Under the pieces are notes generated by a model. It saw only the letters and a list, made by a program, of their open reading frames with translations. It did no database searches and was not told where the DNA came from. A DNA stretch of 11,270 bases from Bacteroidales bacterium UBA6340. Lineage in GTDB: Bacteria > Bacteroidota > Bacteroidia > Bacteroidales > Paludibacteraceae. Positions within the stretch are counted from its first letter, which is position 1, and each line of letters opens with the position of its first letter. Shown here one piece after another: positions 7,133-11,270 of this stretch. Location: contig DJSG01000080.1 in assembly GCA_002440265.1 (NCBI GenBank), positions 1-11,270 on the forward strand, given 5' to 3'. A program made the position numbers and the translations under genes.

Positions 7133-8535
7133 AAGTTGGTAATACCTTGATTTATATGCTTGTACCAACGATGTGCGATAACATATTCAGCGGCATAAAC
7201 GGGGTCGATACCCATAGCCTTGGCGTAGGCTACAGCCATTGTGCGGAGGGCATCGCGGTCGATATTGAGCCGCTCGAAGTTGCGCAGCCCCTGCTCTGTT
7301 CCTATATGCCGGTAGAAACGGATACGATTCAAATCTATCATTTCCACTTTGCTCCCATCTTCATTGAACAGGATATTTCCTCCCGAGTAATCCTTATGCA
7401 ACACGCCTTGTCGGTGTAAAGCAGCCGTAAACTGACCTATCGCCGTCAGGATATTCTCCCTGTTGGGGAAAGCCCTGTTGCCTATTAACTCGTTGAACGT
7501 ATGCTTGCACTCCGATTCGCGGCACACATACCAACTCTCACGCAAGACACCCGCATAGCGTATCTCGCGGTATGCGACAGGTTCGGGCGTAAGAGACTGT
7601 AGGCGCAAGGCATATTCGTAAGACCTGCGTGCTTTCGATTTGGCAAGCAGCCCATAGACAATGCCCCGCAAGAGAGAGGGCGTGGCAAACTGTTTGGAGA
7701 CCAATCCGTTGTACCGCCGCAGCGTGTTGCGCCCATGGTGAATGATGTCGCCGTCTTGCCAATGCGTGTAGTCGCCCACTACGCGGTCGGTACGGAAGAA
7801 GTTGATGAACCGCGACCAAGAGCGATGGTAGTGCAACGGTCCGCCAAGGTAACGCTGCATATATGCGGGGTGCCGGCTATTGACAGCGTCCACGATAGCG
7901 CGTTTGCGCTGCTTGGCATCCGCCCGTCGCGAGCCACGACGGACACGGTAGAAGAGTCCCACTTCGTCCAGCAAGTGATAGGTGCCGCCCAACTCCATCA
8001 TGCTCAACCAGAAGTCCCAGTCCTCGCGATAGATGTCCTGCTCACAGAACCCGCCTGTCCGTTTCCAGTCCGCTTTTCGGAAGAGGGATGTAACAGGTAT
8101 CATGTTCTTTCGCGCCAAGAGAGCGTGCGAGAAGCGCGGCAGTTGCCATGGCTTGTCCACATCGCCAAACATCCGTGCATAGCAACCTACGACACGCACA
8201 TCAGGGTGCTGCTCAAGCACTTGCACGGCATGTTCGATGTAGGTGGGACCTATCTTGTCGTCCGCGTCCACTGGCAGGATATAGGTGCCCTGTGCCTCGC
8301 GGATAGCATGGTTGCGCGTGGCAGATACCCCGAGTGCCGCTTGCGGAAAGACACGGCAGTTGTCGTGTTCATTGGCATACGCCGTAATAATAGCCAGACT
8401 GTCGTCGGTGCTGGCATCGTCCACCATCACTATTTCCAAAGGACGATAGGTAGATGCCTGCACACTATCCAGCGTCTCGCGGATAAAGGGTGCTGCGTTA
8501 TATACAGGTATTATGACGCTGACGAGTGGCTTCAT
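7129..8535 (-). CDS. Fusion protein: GT2 glycosyltransferase plus LPS (Kdo/WaaP-type) kinase domain
   Basis: The start at 8535 (MKPLVSVIIPVYNAAPF) gives 468 residues; the in-frame extension to 8820 lies inside the upstream gene and is not glycosyltransferase-like. Residues 1-220 form a GT2 domain: SVIIPVYN (6-13), VDDAST (38-43), DADD (90-93), RTGGF (159-163) and REDWDFWL (170-177). Residues about 255-468 form a kinase-like domain of the lipopolysaccharide kinase family. Its features are VSKQF with probable ATP-binding Lys281, KSKARRSYEYALRL (299-312) with a candidate helix-C glutamate, TPEPVAY (316-322), catalytic loop HKDYSGGNILF (380-390; Asp382, Asn387), and metal-binding Asp401 in MIDLNRIRF. 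Both domains look complete. A bifunctional enzyme that adds a sugar and phosphorylates Kdo or another core sugar is a reasonable inference. ATGA overlaps join it to genes on both sides. Confidence 0.88.
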   Translation of the reverse strand: MKPLVSVIIPVYNAAPFIRETLDSVQASTYRPLEIVMVDDASTDDSLAIITAYANEHDNCRVFPQAALGVSATRNHAIREAQGTYILPVDADDKIGPTYIEHAVQVLEQHPDVRVVGCYARMFGDVDKPWQLPRFSHALLARKNMIPVTSLFRKADWKRTGGFCEQDIYREDWDFWLSMMELGGTYHLLDEVGLFYRVRRGSRRADAKQRKRAIVDAVNSRHPAYMQRYLGGPLHYHRSWSRFINFFRTDRVVGDYTHWQDGDIIHHGRNTLRRYNGLVSKQFATPSLLRGIVYGLLAKSKARRSYEYALRLQSLTPEPVAYREIRYAGVLRESWYVCRESECKHTFNELIGNRAFPNRENILTAIGQFTAALHRQGVLHKDYSGGNILFNEDGSKVEMIDLNRIRFYRHIGTEQGLRNFERLNIDRDALRTMAVAYAKAMGIDPVYAAEYVIAHRWYKHINQGITNL

Positions 8536-9236
8536 ATCCGGTCTTTGTGTTGGGTGAGTTTGCGCCAGTAGTAGAGAAGGGGATTCTTGTACTTGAGCAA
8601 CTTCCACGGACGCGATGAGTGTGGTCGGTGCAAGACGGGGTTGTTGGTCATCAGGCGGTTCTCCAACCCGAGTGCAGAGGATTGGTGGGTGATGAAGACA
8701 TCGTACCAGTTCTTGGTCGGGTCGAGTTGCATGAAGTCGTAAGCGTGCAGGAACTCGTTGGTAATCAGTGTACAACAGAAACTGAAACGCTTCTTGGTGG
8801 TATGCACGCCGCGGCTCCAACGATGGGCATAGTCGTATGGATAGTTGATGTCGCCCTGTTCGTTCACCGTTACAGCGGCTACCATTCCCACGCCCTGTTC
8901 CACCTGTTCTGCCAATAACCGGAACGTGTCGGGACGCACCACCACATCGCTCTCCACAATCACCAAATGCGCCTGCTCTGCCAATGCCTGTTGCTGCGCA
9001 CGCTGCAAGACAAGGAGGTAGTTGGGCGAGGGGTGCGCCGTCAAATCGCTGATATTCACCAACGTGAAAGGCAGCGTGTCAGCCAATTCCGCCAAGCGTT
9101 GCGTATTCTCAAACGTGGAGTAATCATTGTAAACGGTGAGTGTCTGCCCTGTTGCCAATACGGCACGTATAGCCTCCTCTGCGCGATTGACAGAGTCCTT
9201 GACAGGCATGATGATATGCAGGTGAGGGGTTACCAT
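8532..9236 (-). CDS. Divergent GT2-type glycosyltransferase
   Basis: The start at 9236 gives 234 residues (MVTPHLHIIMPVKDSVNRAEEAI). A start at 9290 is possible but adds 18 charged residues overlapping the symporter gene, and the first fold strand (HLHIIMPV) already sits at the chosen N-terminus. The AGGAA before this ATG touches it too closely to act as a normal ribosome-binding site, so re-initiation after the symporter stop 8 bases away is more likely. Motifs are weak for GT2: VYNDYST (35-41) replaces the usual VDDGST, and IVESDVVVRPDTF (93-105) supplies a DxD-like ExD. C-terminal residues 176-210 (NWYDVFITHQSSALG, then HRPHSSRPW) suggest an acceptor-binding region. It is probably another LPS-sugar transferase. 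Its stop overlaps the GT2-kinase start by ATGA. The fold is likely; the activity is less certain than for its neighbours. Confidence 0.82.
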   Translation of the reverse strand: MVTPHLHIIMPVKDSVNRAEEAIRAVLATGQTLTVYNDYSTFENTQRLAELADTLPFTLVNISDLTAHPSPNYLLVLQRAQQQALAEQAHLVIVESDVVVRPDTFRLLAEQVEQGVGMVAAVTVNEQGDINYPYDYAHRWSRGVHTTKKRFSFCCTLITNEFLHAYDFMQLDPTKNWYDVFITHQSSALGLENRLMTNNPVLHRPHSSRPWKLLKYKNPLLYYWRKLTQHKDRI

Positions 9237-9244
9237 TTCCTGTA

Positions 9245-10705
9245 TTACGCCTGCTTTGCGCCCTTTTGGTTTCCTTTCCGTATCAGGCACATCATGCCAA
9301 TGAAGGTGAGCAGGGCGTTAAGTATCAGACGCTCGTGCGAGAACACATAGCCATTGAACCAAGTGGCAGAGTGGACATCTATGACCCATGTGATGACGGG
9401 TGCCAGGATAGCCACCAAGGGTATCCATTTGTCGCGGACTTGCCATTTGGTAAGAATGCCAAAGCAGAACATTCCCAACAAGGGTCCGTAGGTGTAACTT
9501 GCCACTTTGTACACCGTTTGTATGACAGAGTCATCGTTCAGCAAGTGAATGACATAGATACATACAGCCATCAGCAGTGCCATAGCGGCATGAACGATAC
9601 GGCGTGTGCGGGTGAGTTGTGCGTCACTCTGCGCATGCTTCTGCCCGAGTATATCTATTGTAAAAGAGGTGGTCAGGGCTGTCAGGGCACTACCCGCAGC
9701 CGAATAAGCCGCTGCTATGAATCCCACAATAAACAATATGCCCACAATGACAGGGAAGTAGTTGCCCGTTGCCAAGTAGGGGAAGACGTCGTCCCCTTTC
9801 AAGCCCGAGATGTCCACACCCGTTTGAGCGGCGTAACTATATAGCAGATAGCCTAATACGAGAAATAATCCTATGACGACAATCTGCATGAGTGCGCCAA
9901 CGATGATGTTCTTTTGGCTCTCTTTGTAGTTCTTGCAAGACAGTGTGCGCTGCATGAGGTCCTGGTCCAGCCCTGTGGTTGCTACGACAAGGAAGATACC
10001 GGCAAGGAACTGTTTCCAGAAGAAAGTGCCCTCCTTGGGGTTGTCGAAAAAGAATGTGCGTGTCATAGGGCTATGGTTCCAACCTTCGACAGAGACGCCC
10101 GAGCGCAGGATGAAATAAATACATAGTGCCACGGAGAAGATAAGGCAACAAGTCTTAAGGAGGTCCGTCCATATCAATGACTTGACGCCCCCTTTGAAGG
10201 TACACAGGTACACAATCAGTACCGTGAATACGGCATTTGCCCAGAAGGGTACGCCGAGTGGTCCGAAAACCAAGAGTTGCAGTACTTCGCCCACTACGAA
10301 GAGGCGCACGCTAGCCCCGAGCATCTTGCTGATGAAGAAGAACCATGCGCCTGTCTTGTAACTCTTCATGCCCAAGCGCTGCTGCAGATACTGGTAGATA
10401 GAGGTGAGATTGAGTTTGTAGTAGAGCGGTATGAGTACGTAAGCAATGATGAGTTGCCCCACAGTGAATCCGAGAACCATCTGCATATAGGCGAACCCCG
10501 ATGTGGCGACCATACCGGGGACACTGACAAAGGTAACACCCGAGATGGCTGCTCCGATGGTGGACATGGCTACAAGGAGCCAGTTGCTGCTGCGGTTGCC
10601 CGAGAAGAAACCTGCATTGTCCGCTTTGCGTCCCGCGATATACGAAACAGTGAACAGCAGAGCAAAATACGCCGCAATAACAAGTAGAATGACAAATGGT
10701 TGCAT
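9245..10705 (-). CDS. Sodium:solute symporter (SSS family)
   Basis: The 486-residue product is a polytopic inner-membrane transporter with about 13 hydrophobic segments, the normal size for this family. Marks of the family are STIGAAISGVTFVSVPGM (48-65) in the first core helix, IPLYYKLNLTSIYQYLQQR (92-110), FKGGVKSLIWTDLLK (170-184), TGLDQDLMQRTLSCK (244-258) and the core-helix segment AAAYSAAGSALTALTTS (331-347). The Thr pair at 345-346 falls where family members use hydroxyl groups to bind sodium. It imports a solute with sodium, but substrates in this family range over sugars, sialic acid, amino acids and others, and nothing here names one. It is the first gene of the leftward operon, with a promoter upstream and a 48-base or so untranslated leader without a clear ribosome-binding sequence. 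Its link to the glycosyltransferases behind it is positional. Confidence 0.93.
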   Translation of the reverse strand: MQPFVILLVIAAYFALLFTVSYIAGRKADNAGFFSGNRSSNWLLVAMSTIGAAISGVTFVSVPGMVATSGFAYMQMVLGFTVGQLIIAYVLIPLYYKLNLTSIYQYLQQRLGMKSYKTGAWFFFISKMLGASVRLFVVGEVLQLLVFGPLGVPFWANAVFTVLIVYLCTFKGGVKSLIWTDLLKTCCLIFSVALCIYFILRSGVSVEGWNHSPMTRTFFFDNPKEGTFFWKQFLAGIFLVVATTGLDQDLMQRTLSCKNYKESQKNIIVGALMQIVVIGLFLVLGYLLYSYAAQTGVDISGLKGDDVFPYLATGNYFPVIVGILFIVGFIAAAYSAAGSALTALTTSFTIDILGQKHAQSDAQLTRTRRIVHAAMALLMAVCIYVIHLLNDDSVIQTVYKVASYTYGPLLGMFCFGILTKWQVRDKWIPLVAILAPVITWVIDVHSATWFNGYVFSHERLILNALLTFIGMMCLIRKGNQKGAKQA

Positions 10706-10759
10706 AATCTGTACGTTTTGGGTTTGCTACTATCCGGTTCGTTTTCCGAATAATAGCCG

Positions 10760-10792
10760 CAAAGGTAGTCAAAATTTCCGATATAAGCAACA
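10760..10792 (-). promoter_or_regulatory. Bacteroidetes-type promoter of the symporter-glycosyltransferase operon
   Basis: On the minus strand TACCTTTG (10760-10767) matches the Bacteroidetes -7 consensus TAnnTTTG exactly. TGTTGC (10787-10792) supplies a TTG-containing -33 element with 19 bases between the boxes. Transcription would begin near 10753, leaving a leader of roughly 48 bases before the symporter ATG. No other promoter this good was seen between the operon genes, which are overlapping or 8 bases apart, so this one probably serves all six. The start site itself is inferred. Confidence 0.65.
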
Positions 10793-10858
10793 TACGCCCG
10801 TTGATAGGATGGCATATCATGGCGGTATTGCCGGTATATTGCTATTGTCTTGTCGGCT

Positions 10859-10909
10859 TAATCACATACTATTAACTCGACATAAAGTCGAGTTAATAGT
10901 ATGTGATTA
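10859..10909. repeat. Perfect 23-bp inverted repeat with 5-base loop
   Basis: Bases 10859-10881 and 10887-10909 are exact reverse complements, separated by ATAAA. The arms are AT-rich apart from a GTCGAG/CTCGAC core next to the loop. No run of T follows on either strand, so it is not a canonical intrinsic terminator, and both flanking genes read leftward. It lies about 67 bases upstream of the -33 box of the symporter promoter, so an operator, a cruciform-forming site, or a remnant/unit of a dispersed palindromic repeat are all possible. No function is assigned. Confidence 0.9.
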
Positions 10910-10915
10910 GTAATG

Positions 10916-10943
10916 GTTAATAGTTAATAGTTAATAACTAATA
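10916..10943. repeat. Short tandem repeat, GTTAATA x3 plus one degenerate copy
   Basis: GTTAATA occurs three times without interruption (10916-10922, 10923-10929, 10930-10936), followed by ACTAATA (10937-10943). The same GTTAATA motif is inside the right arm of the neighbouring inverted repeat, so the two may share an origin. Slippage-prone AT-rich repeats like this are common in Bacteroidota spacers. No role is apparent. Confidence 0.75.
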
Positions 10944-11024
10944 TGCGGTAAGGCGATATTTCCTTCACCTCCAAGGAGAGGCTCAGTAAAATGTTTTGTT
11001 AGTGTTAGAATATATTGTACGCTC

Positions 11025-11063
11025 GTTGGGCGAATGACGACGTGAGCCGCGTCGTCCCCCAGC
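11025..11063. repeat. GC-rich imperfect inverted repeat
   Basis: GACGACG (11036-11042) and CGTCGTC (11050-11056) form a 7-bp stem around a 7-base loop. GTTGGG (11025-11030) and CCCAGC (11058-11063) extend it by six pairs, one of them G-T, across a 5-by-1 internal loop. No T-run follows on either strand, so it is not a standard terminator. It is placed just beyond the terminator of the glycine-zipper gene. Function is unknown, and a chance structure cannot be excluded. Confidence 0.45.
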
Positions 11064-11074
11064 ACCAGATGTAT

Positions 11075-11112
11075 AAAAAGAGACTGCCTAACAATACTTG
11101 TCAGACAGCCTC
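11075..11112 (-). terminator. Rho-independent terminator of the glycine-zipper protein gene
   Basis: Read leftward, 11112-11099 and 11093-11080 pair over 14 positions (three of them G-T) around the loop AGTAT, followed directly by TTTTT (11079-11075). It begins 42 bases past the stop codon at 11155-11157, on the strand and at the distance expected for that gene's terminator. It should separate that gene from the symporter operon. Confidence 0.85.
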
Positions 11113-11154
11113 ACGGTAGGGGCGGGATATGCCCGTAACGCGATAAAACGGTGC

Positions 11155-11270
11155 TTATTCTGCCGATTCGATTTGGGTGATGATTTCGTCCATCTCGCGG
11201 ATGTACTGCTTGTTTTGCCGGTTGCCGATAATTCCGCCCGCGATGCCGCCTGCTATTGCACCTACTGCAA
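11155..11270 (-). CDS. Glycine-zipper protein, C-terminal end (cut by window edge)
   Basis: The last 37 codons before a TAA at 11155-11157 are visible; the rest lies beyond the right edge. The segment begins AVGAIAGGIAGGIIGN, an alternating small/hydrophobic run with glycines every four residues, the pattern of a glycine-zipper membrane helix. A charged tail follows, RQNKQYIREMDEIITQIESAE. Such helices occur in small envelope proteins and outer-membrane lipoproteins of SlyB-like or related type, usually near the C-terminus. Whether this one has a signal peptide or lipobox cannot be seen. A good intrinsic terminator follows at 11075-11112, supporting that this is a real gene end. It is too short to be certain of the family. 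Confidence 0.72.
   Translation of the reverse strand, partial: AVGAIAGGIAGGIIGNRQNKQYIREMDEIITQIESAE

Larger units (their letters stand above)
10706..11154. other. 449-bp gene-free region between two leftward transcription units
   Basis: No credible coding frame was found on either strand; the one long rightward frame entering from the left is antisense to the symporter gene. From left to right the region holds the operon leader and promoter (to 10792), about 65 bases without recognisable structure, the perfect inverted repeat, an AT-rich 7-bp tandem repeat, a GC-rich imperfect hairpin and the terminator of the glycine-zipper gene. Minus-strand CTCTCCTTGGAGGTGAAGG near 10962-10980 recalls short palindromic sequences scattered in some Bacteroidota intergenic regions, but that is an impression only. 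Confidence 0.7.

Noticed and set aside
7129..8535. GT2-kinase fusion as a sequencing frameshift joining two genes
   Set aside because: Both domains are complete and continuous in one frame across about 40 linker residues. No leftover stop, start or frame change appears at the junction.
7735..8571. Rightward open frame of 278 codons opposite the GT2-kinase gene
   Set aside because: It is antisense to a well-supported gene, has no recognisable domain, and is a typical shadow frame in a moderately GC-rich coding region.
8536..8820. N-terminal extension of the GT2-kinase reading frame (95 more residues)
   Set aside because: It lies wholly inside the upstream glycosyltransferase gene in another frame and has no domain-like sequence. 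The Met at 8535 starts exactly at the first GT2 strand and makes the ATGA overlap seen at neighbouring junctions.
9237..9241. AGGAA as Shine-Dalgarno sequence for the first glycosyltransferase
   Set aside because: It directly abuts the ATG and leaves no spacing for normal ribosome binding. Re-initiation after the symporter stop is more plausible.
9266..9844. Rightward open frame of 192 codons opposite the symporter
   Set aside because: It is rich in His, Cys, Gln and Arg in the way antisense translations of membrane proteins often are, with no domain or signal sequence. The symporter on the other strand is unmistakable.
10859..10909. Perfect inverted repeat as an intrinsic terminator
   Set aside because: No T-run follows on either strand, the arms are AT-rich, no gene ends next to it, and the glycine-zipper gene already has a better terminator at 11075-11112.
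1..11270. CRISPR array, tRNA or rRNA genes, insertion sequences, defence or phage genes
   Set aside because: No spaced direct repeats, cloverleaf-like sequence, ribosomal RNA motifs, transposase or integrase-like proteins were seen on either strand.

Overview
The window looks like a chromosomal segment of a member of the Bacteroidota, probably Bacteroidales. Three things suggest this: outer-membrane barrel proteins of a TonB-receptor-like type, a promoter matching the Bacteroidetes TAnnTTTG (-7) / TTG (-33) pattern, and starts that mostly lack a Shine-Dalgarno sequence. No rRNA, tRNA, CRISPR, transposase or phage gene was seen. The identification rests on recalled motifs and no database search was run.

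Layout. Positions 10-4740 read rightward: a small secreted, probably barrel-forming protein; an 824-residue TonB-receptor-like outer-membrane protein starting in a 4-base ATGA overlap with it; and, after 25 bases, a polytopic O-antigen ligase/polymerase-type protein. Positions 4687-10705 read leftward as one tight operon: sodium:solute symporter, then five GT2 glycosyltransferases. The second of these is fused to a lipopolysaccharide-kinase (Kdo/WaaP-type) domain. Four of the five junctions are ATGA overlaps; the symporter and first transferase are 8 bases apart. A promoter lies at 10760-10792. The two units converge, and the ligase and last glycosyltransferase overlap tail to tail by 54 bp. 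From 10706 to 11154 there is no gene: this stretch holds the promoter, a perfect 23-bp inverted repeat, a short AT-rich tandem repeat, a GC-rich hairpin, and the terminator of a leftward glycine-zipper protein gene cut by the right edge.

How they fit. The five transferases and sugar kinase can assemble and phosphorylate an oligosaccharide, and the convergent ligase-type protein can join glycan to lipid A-core or polymerise it. The most economical reading is an LPS core/O-antigen locus. The outer-membrane pair and the symporter have no proven link to it. The feature most worth following up is the natural GT2-kinase fusion.
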